Shown here piece by piece: positions 8,245 to 17,548 of a stretch of DNA of 64,000 nucleotides; the first letter of the stretch is position 1, and every line of letters starts with the position of its first letter. The notes beneath the pieces are model-generated. The model made no database searches and was not told where the DNA came from. It saw only the letters and a list, made by a program, of their open reading frames with translations. Position numbers and translations under genes: made by a program. Origin of the DNA: Acidaminobacterium chupaoyuni. GTDB taxonomy: Bacteria; Bacillota; Clostridia; Oscillospirales; Butyricicoccaceae. The DNA lies in NCBI GenBank assembly GCA_047936785.1, contig CP176394.1; one strand, given 5' to 3'.

Positions 8245-8859
8245 ATGGAGCATAACAGCAGCAATATGGAACCAAATGAAGAAATAGAAAAGGCTGCACA
8301 GCCCGAAGACGACAAGCCAAACGCCAAAAAAAACACCGCTGTTTCCGAACTTTTCGATTGGGCGGAAGCGCTGGTATTTGCGCTGGCTATTTTGGTGACT
8401 GTTTTTGCGTTTGTGGTCAGGCTTTCGGGCGTGGATGGAGAATCGATGTATCCCACGCTGTATAACGGCGATCAGCTTTTGGTGGCTTCGGCGGGTTATA
8501 CCCAGCCCAAGCGCGGCGATGTGGTCGTTTTGATGGCCGACAGCTTTATGGCGCAGCCGCTGGTGAAACGCGTGATCGCGGTGGGCGGTGATACTGTGAC
8601 CGTCAACGGCGAAAGCGGCGAGATCACGGTAAACGGCAAAACGCTTTATGAACCCTATATCAATGAAACCACGGCATTCATGGGCGATCGGGAATATCCT
8701 CTGGTCGTGCCTAAAAATGAAGTGTTCGTAATGGGGGATAACCGCAACCGCAGTTCAGACAGCCGTTTGAGCGAAGTGGGAACGATCCCCTATGAAAAAA
8801 TCGTGGGAAAGGTCGTTTTTCGGCTGTTTCCCTTTAGCAGAATTGGCGGTATTCAATGA
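8245..8859 (+). CDS. lepB: Type I signal peptidase
   Basis: 204 residues: acidic cytoplasmic N-terminus (1-33), one membrane segment (about 41-60) and an outside catalytic domain. Catalytic Ser67 is in GVDGESMYP and Lys108 in PLVKRVIAVGGD; MGDNRNRSSDSR is also family-typical. It removes signal peptides from exported proteins. The ribosome site before ATG 8245 is weak (TGAGGA, wide spacing). It overlaps the next gene by 4 bp (ATGA), so it is translationally coupled to rbgA as in other Bacillota. Confidence 0.96.
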   Translation: MEHNSSNMEPNEEIEKAAQPEDDKPNAKKNTAVSELFDWAEALVFALAILVTVFAFVVRLSGVDGESMYPTLYNGDQLLVASAGYTQPKRGDVVVLMADSFMAQPLVKRVIAVGGDTVTVNGESGEITVNGKTLYEPYINETTAFMGDREYPLVVPKNEVFVMGDNRNRSSDSRLSEVGTIPYEKIVGKVVFRLFPFSRIGGIQ

Positions 8860-9755
8860 AAATTAACTGGTATCCCGGGCATATGGCGAAATCCAAGCGC
8901 CTGATGCTGGAAGATCTGAAACAAATCGATTTGATTTGTGAACTGCGCGATGCGAGAATTCCCGCATCCAGCCGCAACCCGGATCTTCTGCGTATGGCCG
9001 GTGAAAAAAAACGCATCTTGATTTTAAACCGTGCAGATCAGGCAGATCCGGAGGAAACAGCCCGCTGGAAACGCTATTTCGAATCGGAAAACATCCCCAC
9101 TTTGGTAACCGACAGCAAAAGCGGTTCGGGCATTTCAACGCTGGTGCCGATGATCCAGAAAGTGATGGCTGAAAAGATCGCCCGCGATGAAGCAAAGGGC
9201 CTCAAAGGCCGAAAAATCAAAATCATGGCCTGCGGCATTCCCAATGTGGGCAAATCTTCGTTTATCAACCGCATCCTGGGGCGCAAATCGGCGGTCGCCG
9301 CCGACAAACCGGGCGTGACCCGCAGCAACCAATGGTTCACCCTGAAAGAGGGGCTTGAACTGATGGATACCCCGGGCATGCTTTGGCCCAAGATCGATGA
9401 TGAACACACCGGCATGATGCTGGCTTATACCGGAACCATCAATGATGAAATTCTGGATTTGGAAGAACTGGCCTGTGAACTGATCAAAAAGCTGGCGCAG
9501 GTGGCGCCGGGCGCTTTGGAAGCGCGCTATAAGCTTGAGGCGGTCGATTGCGACCAGCCTTATGAAACCTTGCAGGCGATGGCAAAATCGCGCGGATTCC
9601 TGCTTTCCCGCGGGGAGTATAACACCGAGCGCATGGCCAGAGTCTTGCTGGATGAGTTCCGCAGCGGGAAACTGGGGCGCATTACCTTAGAGCTTGCGCC
9701 GCAGCCCAAAAGCCCCGGCGGCAAGGATGAAAAGCATGACGAAGCCGATGTATGA
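8856..9755 (+). CDS. rbgA: Ribosome biogenesis GTPase YlqF/RbgA
   Basis: 299 residues. Circularly permuted GTPase: the G4 motif LNRAD comes before G1 ([13 protein letters not shown]) and G3 (DTPG). N-terminus [13 protein letters not shown] is the RbgA signature. RbgA works in late 50S subunit assembly. The arrangement lepB-rbgA-rnhB is the common Bacillota order. Overlaps lepB by 4 bp and rnhB by about 20 bp. Confidence 0.96.
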   Translation: MKINWYPGHMAKSKRLMLEDLKQIDLICELRDARIPASSRNPDLLRMAGEKKRILILNRADQADPEETARWKRYFESENIPTLVTDSKSGSGISTLVPMIQKVMAEKIARDEAKGLKGRKIKIMACGIPNVGKSSFINRILGRKSAVAADKPGVTRSNQWFTLKEGLELMDTPGMLWPKIDDEHTGMMLAYTGTINDEILDLEELACELIKKLAQVAPGALEARYKLEAVDCDQPYETLQAMAKSRGFLLSRGEYNTERMARVLLDEFRSGKLGRITLELAPQPKSPGGKDEKHDEADV

Positions 9756-10353
9756 ATATGAGCAGTTTTTCACAGAAAAGGGAAAACAGCGCATTTGCGG
9801 CATCGATGAAGCGGGCAGAGGCCCTTTAGCGGGCCCGGTTTGCGCCGCCGCGGTGATCTTAGATCCTTCCCGCCCTATCGAAGGGCTGAATGATTCGAAG
9901 AAACTCAGCGAAAAAAAGCGCGAGTTGCTGTTTGATGAAATCTGTGAAAAAGCCGCTTTCTGGGGCGTCGGGTGGGCATCCCACACCGAAATTGATGAAA
10001 TCAACATTTTACAGGCCACTTTTTTGGCGATGCGCCGCGCGGTGGAAGGGCTGAAAACAACGCCCGATATCGCCATGGTAGATGGCAACCGCGATCCGCA
10101 GTTGGGATGTGAAACGCTTTGCATTATCAAAGGCGATGGCAAAAGCGCTTCCATTGCCGCAGCCTCGATTCTGGCCAAGGTGAGCAGAGATCGCCTGATG
10201 GTGGCGGAAGCGGCCAGATACCCCGCCTATGGGTTTGAGATCCACAAGGGTTACCCCACAAAAGCGCACAGACAAGCTGTGCTGGAATATGGCCCCTGTG
10301 AGATCCACCGCCGCAGTTTTCTGAAAAAGCTTTTGGGGGAAACGGGCGAATGA
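9736..10353 (+). CDS. rnhB: Ribonuclease HII
   Basis: 205 residues. Catalytic acids are visible in [15 protein letters not shown] (Asp and Glu) and in MVDGNR; HRRSF near the end is also conserved. It cleaves RNA in RNA-DNA hybrids and single ribonucleotides in DNA. ATG 9736 has AAGGA 9 bases upstream and is preferred over ATG 9694, 9727 and 9748. Gene overlaps rbgA and yraN. Confidence 0.96.
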   Translation: MTKPMYEYEQFFTEKGKQRICGIDEAGRGPLAGPVCAAAVILDPSRPIEGLNDSKKLSEKKRELLFDEICEKAAFWGVGWASHTEIDEINILQATFLAMRRAVEGLKTTPDIAMVDGNRDPQLGCETLCIIKGDGKSASIAAASILAKVSRDRLMVAEAARYPAYGFEIHKGYPTKAHRQAVLEYGPCEIHRRSFLKKLLGETGE

Positions 10354-10691
10354 ACACGAGCGTCATCGGCAGGGCGGGGGAAGCCGCCGCCGCGGAATAT
10401 CTTCGCAAAAAAGGTTACACGGTTTTGGAAGCGGGCTACCGCTGCCGTTATGGCGAAATCGACCTGATCGCCCGAAAAAAAGAGCTGGTGATCATTGCCG
10501 AAGTGAAAACGCGGAAAAACGATCGGTTTGCCCAGGCGATGGAGTTTGTGGATGTTCACAAACAAAACCGGCTGCGGCTGACGGCGCGCCATTGGCTGAT
10601 GCAGCAGGAAACGGAATTCCCGCTGCGCTTCGATGTGATCGAAGTTTATGCAAACGGCGAGATCCGTCATATCCCCGATGCGTTCCAATAA
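10350..10691 (+). CDS. yraN: UPF0102 (YraN) nuclease-like protein
   Basis: 113 residues with the YraN fold motifs [26 protein letters not shown] and EVKTRK, which form a Holliday-junction-resolvase-like / restriction-endonuclease-like core (D..E.K pattern). The cellular role is not settled. Starts inside the rnhB stop (ATGA), completing the lepB-rbgA-rnhB-yraN string. Confidence 0.93.
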   Translation: MNTSVIGRAGEAAAAEYLRKKGYTVLEAGYRCRYGEIDLIARKKELVIIAEVKTRKNDRFAQAMEFVDVHKQNRLRLTARHWLMQQETEFPLRFDVIEVYANGEIRHIPDAFQ

Positions 10692-10714
10692 ACTCAGAAA
10701 AACGGAGGTGCTGC

Positions 10715-11428
10715 ATGGCGTTATATACGATCGGCGACCTGCACCTTTCAGAAACCACGCAGAAACCGATGGATGTTTTCGGCGGTGTGTGGAAGGATTA
10801 TCGAAACAAAATCGTTCAGAATTTTCAGCAGATCCTGACGGAAGATGATCTCACCGTGATATGCGGCGATCTATCCTGGGGTTTGAATTTGGAAGAGGCG
10901 GCGGAAGATTTTCGCTTGCTGGATGGTTTGCCCGGCAAAAAAGTGCTGATTAAGGGAAATCACGACCTTTGGTGGCAAACAATCACAAAAATGAGAAAAT
11001 TTTTTGAAAATAATCAAATAAAAACCTTGTCTTTTTTGCATAATAATTGTATTTTTTATAATGGAGTTGCTTTATGCGGCACTCGCGGCTGGTGTTATGA
11101 TCCGTCAGACCCTGCTTCGGCAGACGAAACGGTGTTCAAACGGGAACTCATCCGCCTGGAGGCTTCGCTGAAAGCGGCCCGCGCAGAAAACAGAGACTGT
11201 GAGATCTTTTGCTTCCTGCACTATCCGCCGATCCTGGCGGGGAATCCGGGGTATGAAGTAACACAGATCACCGATCTCCTTCAAAAATATGGCGTGAGCC
11301 GATGCTTTTATGGGCATCTGCACGGCGAAAGCCTTAGAGGGGCTTTCAGCGGTATTCGCGATGGGATCGACTATCGGGTTGTGTCGGCTGATTATCTGAA
11401 TTTTCGGCCGGTTATGATAAAACCATAA
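10715..11428 (+). CDS. Calcineurin-like metallophosphoesterase
   Basis: 237 residues with the full metallophosphoesterase series: GDLHLS, GDLSW, KGNHDLWW, FLHYPP and FYGHLHG. Two metal ions are expected. Substrate unknown; this family follows yraN in many Clostridia. ATG 10715 follows GGAGGTG. No signal peptide, so cytoplasmic. Around 10980-11060 the gene is locally much richer in A and T than the rest. Confidence 0.9.
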   Translation: MALYTIGDLHLSETTQKPMDVFGGVWKDYRNKIVQNFQQILTEDDLTVICGDLSWGLNLEEAAEDFRLLDGLPGKKVLIKGNHDLWWQTITKMRKFFENNQIKTLSFLHNNCIFYNGVALCGTRGWCYDPSDPASADETVFKRELIRLEASLKAARAENRDCEIFCFLHYPPILAGNPGYEVTQITDLLQKYGVSRCFYGHLHGESLRGAFSGIRDGIDYRVVSADYLNFRPVMIKP

Positions 11429-11462
11429 AATCTATTAAATAGACACGAGGAGGAAAACTCTA

Positions 11463-12794
11463 ATGCAGCTGAAAGGCATTGAGAAAAAGGAAACCAATCA
11501 GGTGGAACTGACGATTTCCGTAGAAAAAGAAGTATTTGAAAAAGCAATGGAACAGGCATACCGCAAGAATGTGGGAAAAATGAATGTTCCGGGCTTCAGA
11601 AAAGGCAAAGCTCCCCGCAAAATCATTGAAAAAATGTATGGCGAAGGCGTTTTCCTGGAAGACGCGGTGAATGCCTGCTATCCCGAAGCATATGATGCCG
11701 CCGTGGCAGAAGCGAAGATCCAGCCCGTGGATCATCCCAGCGTCGATATTAAAGAAGTAAACGACGAAGGTTTCACTTTCACCGCGCTGGTCACCGTGAA
11801 GCCCGAAGTTCAGGTGAAAGATTATAAAGGCATCGAAGTGGAAAAAGCAAAGATTTCCGTTACCGAAAAAGATGTCAAAGAAGAACTGGGCCGCATGGCC
11901 GATCATAACGCCCGCCTGGTCACCGTTGAACGCGCTGTAAAAGAAGGCGACACCGTTATTTTTGATTTTGACGGCAGCGTTGACGGCGTGCCTTTCGATG
12001 GCGGCAAAGCCGAAAATTACAGCCTGAAGATCGGTTCCGGCATGTTTATCCCCGGCTTTGAAGATCAGGTCGTGGGCAAAAACGCAGAAGAAGAGTTCGA
12101 TGTGAATGTGACTTTCCCCGAACAGTATCAGGAAGCTTCTCTGGCCGGCAAGCCCGCTGTGTTCAAATGCAAGATCCATGAGATCAAAGAAACACAGAAA
12201 CCCGAGATCGATGACGAATTCGTGAAAGATGTTTCCGAATTCGACACACTGGATGAACTGAAGGCCGATCTGAAAACAAAGATCAAAGAAAGAAAAGAAA
12301 AAGCGGCTGAAAACGAATTCGAAGAAAAACTGATCGACGGCATGCTGGAAAACTTCACGGCAGAAGTGCCCGAAGTGATGTTTGAAGCACAAATCGACAG
12401 AATCGTTGAAGACTTTGGGTATAGAATGTCTATGCAGGGAATCGGCTTGGATACTTACCTGCAGATGAATGATATGTCGATGGAATCTTTCCGCAAACTG
12501 TTCCGCGATCAGGCTGAAAAGCAGGTCAAGATCCGTTTGGCGCTGGAAAAAATCGCCGAGCTGGAAAATCTGGAAGTAACAGAGGAAGAACTGGATAAAG
12601 AATATACCGAGCTGGCAGAGCAGAACAAGATGGAAGTGGAACGCGTGAAGTCTCTGCTGCCCGCAGAATCTTTGAAGGGCGATCTGTTGACACAAAAAGC
12701 TGTTGAGCTGATCAAAGAAAACGCCAAAGTGAAGGCCGCAGCAAAGAAAACAACAAAAAAGGCAAAGGAAGAAGCCGAAGAAACAGCTGAATAA
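11463..12794 (+). CDS. tig: Trigger factor chaperone
   Basis: 443 residues: ribosome-binding domain with the signature GFRKGKAPRK near 45-55, an FKBP-type prolyl isomerase domain (about 150-245) and a helical C-terminal chaperone domain. The end is a Lys/Ala/Glu-rich tail. It binds nascent chains at the ribosome exit. GAGGAGGAAAAC gives a strong ribosome site before ATG 11463. First of the tig-clpP-clpX run, a standard Bacillota order. Confidence 0.98.
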   Translation: MQLKGIEKKETNQVELTISVEKEVFEKAMEQAYRKNVGKMNVPGFRKGKAPRKIIEKMYGEGVFLEDAVNACYPEAYDAAVAEAKIQPVDHPSVDIKEVNDEGFTFTALVTVKPEVQVKDYKGIEVEKAKISVTEKDVKEELGRMADHNARLVTVERAVKEGDTVIFDFDGSVDGVPFDGGKAENYSLKIGSGMFIPGFEDQVVGKNAEEEFDVNVTFPEQYQEASLAGKPAVFKCKIHEIKETQKPEIDDEFVKDVSEFDTLDELKADLKTKIKERKEKAAENEFEEKLIDGMLENFTAEVPEVMFEAQIDRIVEDFGYRMSMQGIGLDTYLQMNDMSMESFRKLFRDQAEKQVKIRLALEKIAELENLEVTEEELDKEYTELAEQNKMEVERVKSLLPAESLKGDLLTQKAVELIKENAKVKAAAKKTTKKAKEEAEETAE

Positions 12795-12826
12795 TCGCTT
12801 TTTCCTAATGGAAAGGGGTCTTTAAC

Positions 12827-13408
12827 ATGCCTTATATCCCAATGGTAGTTGAACAAACGAACAAGGGCGAGCGTTCTTATGATATTTACTCCCGCCTGCT
12901 GAACGACCGTATTGTAATGCTTTCTGAAGAAGTGAACGATGCAACGGCCAGCTTGATCGTGGCGCAGCTTTTGTATCTTGAGGCGCAGGATCCTGACAAA
13001 GATATTCAACTTTATATCAACAGCCCCGGCGGCAGCGTGACGGCGGGCATGGCGATCTATGACACCATGCAATATATCAAGTGTGATGTTTCCACCATCT
13101 GCATGGGCATGGCGGCCAGCATGGGCGCTTTTCTGCTGGCGGCCGGTGCAAAGGGCAAACGCCTGGCGCTGCCCAACAGTGAAGTAATGATCCACCAGCC
13201 TTTGGGCGGGATGCAGGGTCAGGCCAGCGATATCAAAATTCACGCCGATTGGATTCTTCACACAAAAGCGAACCTGAACAAGATCCTCAGCGAAAGAACA
13301 GGCCAGCCTCTTGAAGTGATCGAAAAAGATACCGATCGTGATAACTTTATGACAGCTCAGGAAGCTTGCGCTTATGGTCTGGTTGATAAAGTGATCGAAA
13401 AACGATAA
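12827..13408 (+). CDS. clpP: ATP-dependent Clp protease proteolytic subunit
   Basis: 193 residues, typical ClpP length. Catalytic triad Ser98 (GMAASMG), His123 (MIHQPLGG) and Asp172 (DTDRDN). It forms the proteolytic double ring fed by ClpX. Start ATG 12827 follows GAAAGGGGTC. Confidence 0.98.
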   Translation: MPYIPMVVEQTNKGERSYDIYSRLLNDRIVMLSEEVNDATASLIVAQLLYLEAQDPDKDIQLYINSPGGSVTAGMAIYDTMQYIKCDVSTICMGMAASMGAFLLAAGAKGKRLALPNSEVMIHQPLGGMQGQASDIKIHADWILHTKANLNKILSERTGQPLEVIEKDTDRDNFMTAQEACAYGLVDKVIEKR

Positions 13409-13427
13409 TCATATTAAGGGGTTAACT

Positions 13428-14693
13428 ATGTCCGATGAGCAGAAGGACATTCGCTGCAGTTTTTGCGGGCGTTCACAAAACGAGGTAGAGCGGATCATCG
13501 CCGGCCCCGGCGCCTATATCTGCAACGAGTGTATCGAAATTTGTAAGGATCTTTTGGACGAAGAAGCAAACACAAAACAAAGCAAACAGGCGGAAGAAAA
13601 CCCGAAAAAGCTTGCAAAACCCGCTGAGATCAAAGAAACTTTAGATCAATATGTGATCGGGCAGGATCGGGCGAAAATCGTTTTGGCTGTTGCGGTTTAT
13701 AATCACTATAAGCGCGTGATGAATTTGGAAAACGCCGAAAACGACGGTGTTGAAATTCAAAAAAGCAATATTCTGATGCTTGGGCCCACAGGCTGCGGCA
13801 AAACACTGCTGGCCCAGACCTTGGCCAGAACGCTGAATGTTCCGTTTGCCATTGCCGATGCCACCACACTGACCGAAGCCGGTTATGTGGGCGAAGATGT
13901 GGAAAACATTCTGCTTCGTCTGATCCAGGCGGCGGATTATGATGTGGAACGCGCAGAAAAAGGCATCATCTATATCGATGAACTGGATAAGATCGCGAGA
14001 AAAAGCGAGAACCCTTCCATCACACGCGATGTGAGCGGCGAAGGGGTGCAGCAGGCCCTTTTGAAAATTTTAGAGGGCACGGTTGCCAATGTGCCGCCGC
14101 AGGGCGGGCGCAAGCATCCGCAGCAGGAGTTTATCCAGATCAATACAGCCAATATCCTGTTCATTTGCGGCGGCGCTTTCGATGGTTTGGAAAAGATCAT
14201 TGAAAAACGCACAGGCAAGCAGGGGCTTGGTTTTGGCGCCGAAGTGCATTCGAAAAAGCAGAGCGAGAATAAAGATATTCTGCGCAAAGTGGAACCGCAG
14301 GATGTGCTGAAATTCGGGCTGATCCCCGAACTGATCGGTCGTTTGCCGGTGATCACGGCGCTTGATCCGTTGGATGAAGAAGCGTTGATCACGATTTTGA
14401 CAAAGCCGAAGAACGCCTTGACCAAACAATATGCCCATCTGTTTGATCTGGATGGGGTAGAACTGGTGTTTGAGCCCGAGGCTTTGAAGGCGATCGCCGA
14501 AAAGACTATGGAGCGCAACACCGGCGCGAGAGGGCTGCGTTCGGTGATGGAAGAAAGCATTATGCAGATCATGTTTGAAATGCCTTCCGATCTGACCATC
14601 AGCAAAGTCACCATCACAAAAGAATGCATCACCGAAAAAGCGGCGCCGATCATCGAGCGAAACGGGCGCCCGGCGTCAAAAAAGAAATCGTAG
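13428..14693 (+). CDS. clpX: ClpX AAA+ unfoldase
   Basis: 421 residues: N-terminal zinc-binding domain (CSFC ... CNEC at about 11-38), Walker A GPTGCGKT, Walker [11 protein letters not shown], and the C-terminal ClpX domain. It unfolds tagged substrates and feeds ClpP, encoded 19 bp upstream. Closed by a strong terminator. Confidence 0.98.
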   Translation: MSDEQKDIRCSFCGRSQNEVERIIAGPGAYICNECIEICKDLLDEEANTKQSKQAEENPKKLAKPAEIKETLDQYVIGQDRAKIVLAVAVYNHYKRVMNLENAENDGVEIQKSNILMLGPTGCGKTLLAQTLARTLNVPFAIADATTLTEAGYVGEDVENILLRLIQAADYDVERAEKGIIYIDELDKIARKSENPSITRDVSGEGVQQALLKILEGTVANVPPQGGRKHPQQEFIQINTANILFICGGAFDGLEKIIEKRTGKQGLGFGAEVHSKKQSENKDILRKVEPQDVLKFGLIPELIGRLPVITALDPLDEEALITILTKPKNALTKQYAHLFDLDGVELVFEPEALKAIAEKTMERNTGARGLRSVMEESIMQIMFEMPSDLTISKVTITKECITEKAAPIIERNGRPASKKKS

Positions 14694-14699
14694 TTTTTA

Positions 14700-14733
14700 A
14701 AAGCCATGGGAGAAGCTTTCCCATGGCTTTTTT
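14700..14733 (+). terminator. clpX terminator
   Basis: AAAGCCATGGGA (14700-14711) pairs perfectly with TCCCATGGCTTT (14719-14730) over a 7-base loop and runs into a T tract. Confidence 0.92.
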
Positions 14734-14985
14734 GTATGAAAACTGCGCATGAATGCCTTTGCAAAACGATGCCAGTGAGTGAAAAACATGGCTTTGCTGC
14801 CCATAAAGCGGTGTTTTGATGAAAAGCCTTTAAAAGGTCTGCCAAGCACAAAACACGCATGAAATGAAACGCAAAATGCGGCCGGAGGAGGAAGAACGGC
14901 AACTTTTTATTGTGGATGCACGGCCCATTCAAAAAGCAGAAATCAAATTTGATTGCTCTGACGGGCAGATATCGTCAAACTTCTC
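14734..14985 (+). other. Gene-free stretch
   Basis: Between the clpX terminator and the next promoter I see no ORF with a ribosome site and no structured RNA I recognise. Open frames here lack family features. Confidence 0.5.
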
Positions 14986-15014
14986 TTGTGAAATGTCATA
15001 TTTTCACTTATAAT
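14986..15014 (+). promoter_or_regulatory. SigA-type promoter of VOC operon
   Basis: TTGTGA (14986-14991), exact 17-bp spacer, TATAAT (15009-15014). Drives the three-gene set that follows; leader about 70 nt. Confidence 0.8.
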
Positions 15015-15089
15015 AAAAACAACATACCGCCGCGCGGCCGGAGCTTGTCGGCCGCTGAAAGAGAACAACAGAAAAGAGGACTTGCGGGC

Positions 15090-15455
15090 ATGATCGAATC
15101 CAGCGTTCTGTTTTTCCCTTGTGTGGGCATTGATGAAATGGAAGAATTCTATCATCACCGGCTGGGGCTTTCTGTTTTTCAGAAAAAAGGAAAAAGCATC
15201 ATTTTCGACACGGGCTATGGTTATTTGGGGTTCGTCGAATATGAAGATGGCCGGCCTTTGGCCACGGGTATGTGCATTTCATTCAATTGTGAAAACCGCG
15301 AAGCGGTGGATCGGGTATATCGGGCTTTGGCGGAACCGGATGGCGGCGATGGAATGACCATCCCCCGCAGACATCCCCAATTCCTCGTTTATTCTTTTTT
15401 TCTAAAAGATCCTAACGGCTACACGGTGGAATTTCAGAAAATGGAGAACGAATAA
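15090..15455 (+). CDS. VOC (glyoxalase/bleomycin-resistance) family protein
   Basis: 121 residues with the beta-alpha-beta-beta-beta pattern of VOC proteins: MEEFYHHRLGLSVF near the start and FFLKDPNGYTVEFQKM at the end (the last Glu is the usual metal ligand). Substrate unknown. ATG 15090 follows AAGAGGA. One base separates it from the next gene, so the two are probably co-translated. Confidence 0.82.
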   Translation: MIESSVLFFPCVGIDEMEEFYHHRLGLSVFQKKGKSIIFDTGYGYLGFVEYEDGRPLATGMCISFNCENREAVDRVYRALAEPDGGDGMTIPRRHPQFLVYSFFLKDPNGYTVEFQKMENE

Positions 15456-15456
15456 T

Positions 15457-15981
15457 ATGAAAAAACTTCTGATCGTGGTAGATTATCAAAATGATTTTGT
15501 AACGGGCAGCCTGGGTTTCGAAGGCGCGAAAGCCATCGAATCCGCCATTTGCGATAAGATCCGTTCTTATCAAAAAGCGGGCGGCCATGTTGTTTATACA
15601 TTAGACACGCATCATCCCGATTATGCCGATACACAGGAAGGGAAGAAACTGCCCGTGCCCCATTGCATCAAAGATACCGCTGGCTGGCAGTTATACGGAG
15701 ATGTGGCGCATATGCTGCAGGGGTGCAGATGCTTTGAAAAAAACACATTCGGCAGCGCGGCGCTGCTGGATTTTCTGCGCGCTGAAGAAAATCAATATAC
15801 GGTCATCGAGCTTTGCGGCGTGGTCACCAATATCTGCGTGATCTCGAACGCCGTTCTGGCCAAAGCGGCCCAGCCTGAGGCAGAAATCGTGATCGACCGC
15901 CAGTGTGTGGCGGGGGCCGATGAAGAAATGAACCAAAAAACCTTTGAAGTGCTGAAAGGGCTTCAGGTAACGGTTTTATGA
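15457..15981 (+). CDS. Isochorismatase-like cysteine hydrolase (nicotinamidase-type)
   Basis: 174 residues. The triad is visible: Asp9 (VVDYQNDF), a Lys in the middle of the chain (EKNTFGS region) and the nucleophile Cys in ELCGVVTNIC. VPHCIKDTAGW resembles the nicotinamidase HC(I/V)xGTxG motif, so nicotinamide to nicotinate (NAD salvage) is the best guess; other isochorismatase-like amidases are possible. Overlaps the next gene by 4 bp. Confidence 0.82.
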   Translation: MKKLLIVVDYQNDFVTGSLGFEGAKAIESAICDKIRSYQKAGGHVVYTLDTHHPDYADTQEGKKLPVPHCIKDTAGWQLYGDVAHMLQGCRCFEKNTFGSAALLDFLRAEENQYTVIELCGVVTNICVISNAVLAKAAQPEAEIVIDRQCVAGADEEMNQKTFEVLKGLQVTVL

Positions 15982-16733
15982 TCTTGCAAAAATCGGTTAT
16001 CGAAGAGATCCTTTGGCGCGCCGCGAAAGAATATTCTCTTGAGCAGAACCTGAAAACAGGTTTTCGAAAACCGATAGCGGGCTTTGCCACGGCAGAGCCC
16101 CAGCCATATCTTCCATTGCGGCAGGCCGGGATGCCGGAACATTTTTTGCCGCGTGATATGATGAAGGAATGCAAAACCGTGATAGCCGTTTTTTATCCTT
16201 ATGACGAAGAAACCGTTTTGAGCAATCGAGGCGGTGAAAGTGCATCGCAGCGGTGGGCGGATGCCTATGAAGAAATGGGAAAAAGAGTTGCCGCCGCCAA
16301 TCGGGCGCTTCTTTCCTGGATGGAAGCAAATCAGATACCGGCGATGCTTCCCACGCCGGCGGCATCGCAGTTTGACGCTCAACGGCTGGTCGGCAAATGG
16401 TCACACCGCCATATTGCCAGAATCGCCGGTTTGGGCAGCTTTGGCAAAAACAATATGCTGATCACACAACAGGGCTGCTGCGGCTGCTTCACCAGTTTGC
16501 TGGCGGGCGCAGAGGCCGAGAGCATCCCGCCGCAAACAGAAGAATTCTGCCTGTATTATCGTGACGGCAGCTGCAAAGCCTGCCTTGCGGCCTGCCCAAA
16601 GAAAGCGCTGGGTGAAAATTCATTCGACAGGGCGGCCTGTTATGAAGAATGTTTGCAAAACTTAAAGCTTACCGGCAGCGATGTATGCGGAAAATGCCTG
16701 GCGGGGATGCCTTGTTCCATTCACAAACCTTAA
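15978..16733 (+). CDS. 4Fe-4S protein, epoxyqueuosine reductase-like
   Basis: 251 residues. C-terminal Fe-S motif CKACLAACP plus later Cys residues (CYEEC, CGKC, C) suggests one or two 4Fe-4S clusters. The middle has QueG-like features (GKWSHRHIARIAGLGSFGKNNMLI region). It is shorter than true QueG, so it is better called a QueG-related reductase of unknown substrate. The start overlaps the hydrolase stop (ATGA). Ends at a terminator. Confidence 0.72.
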   Translation: MILQKSVIEEILWRAAKEYSLEQNLKTGFRKPIAGFATAEPQPYLPLRQAGMPEHFLPRDMMKECKTVIAVFYPYDEETVLSNRGGESASQRWADAYEEMGKRVAAANRALLSWMEANQIPAMLPTPAASQFDAQRLVGKWSHRHIARIAGLGSFGKNNMLITQQGCCGCFTSLLAGAEAESIPPQTEEFCLYYRDGSCKACLAACPKKALGENSFDRAACYEECLQNLKLTGSDVCGKCLAGMPCSIHKP

Positions 16734-16760
16734 AAACGGGGAGCATTGCTCTCCGTTTTT
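16733..16760 (+). terminator. Rho-independent terminator
   Basis: AAAAACGGGGAGC (16733-16745) pairs with GCTCTCCGTTTTT (16748-16760) with one mismatch or bulge; T run included. Confidence 0.82.
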
Positions 16761-16855
16761 ATCTATATTAAGGAATTCGTAAGATTCTTATGAAAGCTAT
16801 AGTAAGAAATTGATGTTAGGATAATACTGTACTGAAAAACGGGGAGAATTTGAGG

Positions 16856-17548
16856 ATGAATATACTTGTTTGTGATGACCAGAAAGAAATCGTTGACGCG
16901 ATTGAGATCTATCTGAAAAATGAGGGATATCAAATTTTCAAAGCTTATGATGGCGTTCAGGCGCTGGAGGTTTTGGAAAAAGAGGAGATCCACCTGATTT
17001 TGATGGATATCATGATGCCGAAGATGGATGGTATCCGCGCCACTTTGAAGATTCGGGAAAGCGAAAATATCCCGATCATCATGCTTTCGGCGAAAAGCGA
17101 AGATACCGATAAGATCTTGGGCCTCAACATCGGCGCGGATGATTATGTGACAAAACCTTTTAATCCTTTGGAACTGATCGCGCGGGTGAAATCGCAATTG
17201 CGCCGTTACACGAAACTGGGCAGCGCCCAAACCAGCGAGCTGCTGTTTCAAACCGGCCAACTCATCGTGGATGACGACCGGAAAGAGGTTTTGGTGGATG
17301 GAGAACTTGTTAAAATGACGCCGGTAGAATATAAGATTCTGCTGCTTCTCATCCGCAACGCCGGAAGAGTATATTCCATCGAACAAATTTATGAAAAAGT
17401 TTGGAACGAACCGGCTTATTGCCCCGAAAATACGGTTGCAGTACACATCAGGCGAATTCGAGAAAAGATCGAGATCAATCCGAAAGAGCCAAAATATTTA
17501 AAGGTGGTATGGGGAATTGGATACAAAATCGAAAAATTGGATGTATAG
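16856..17548 (+). CDS. OmpR-family response regulator
   Basis: 230 residues: receiver domain with acidic pair Asp7/Asp8, phospho-acceptor Asp51 (LMDIMMP) and the Lys of VTKPF; C-terminal winged helix (about 130-228) ending in the VWGIGYKIE signature. ATG 16856 is chosen over an in-frame TTG six bases upstream because GGGGAG is better spaced. Overlaps the kinase gene by about 32 bp, so the pair is a two-component system. Target genes unknown. Confidence 0.93.
   Translation: MNILVCDDQKEIVDAIEIYLKNEGYQIFKAYDGVQALEVLEKEEIHLILMDIMMPKMDGIRATLKIRESENIPIIMLSAKSEDTDKILGLNIGADDYVTKPFNPLELIARVKSQLRRYTKLGSAQTSELLFQTGQLIVDDDRKEVLVDGELVKMTPVEYKILLLLIRNAGRVYSIEQIYEKVWNEPAYCPENTVAVHIRRIREKIEINPKEPKYLKVVWGIGYKIEKLDV

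Noticed and set aside
11460..12695. 411-codon minus-strand ORF opposite tig
   Set aside because: Phe/His-rich shadow of Lys/Glu-rich trigger factor.
13970..14932. 320-codon minus-strand ORF in clpX
   Set aside because: Shadow frame of clpX; Ser/Pro/Arg-rich as expected from reverse translation.
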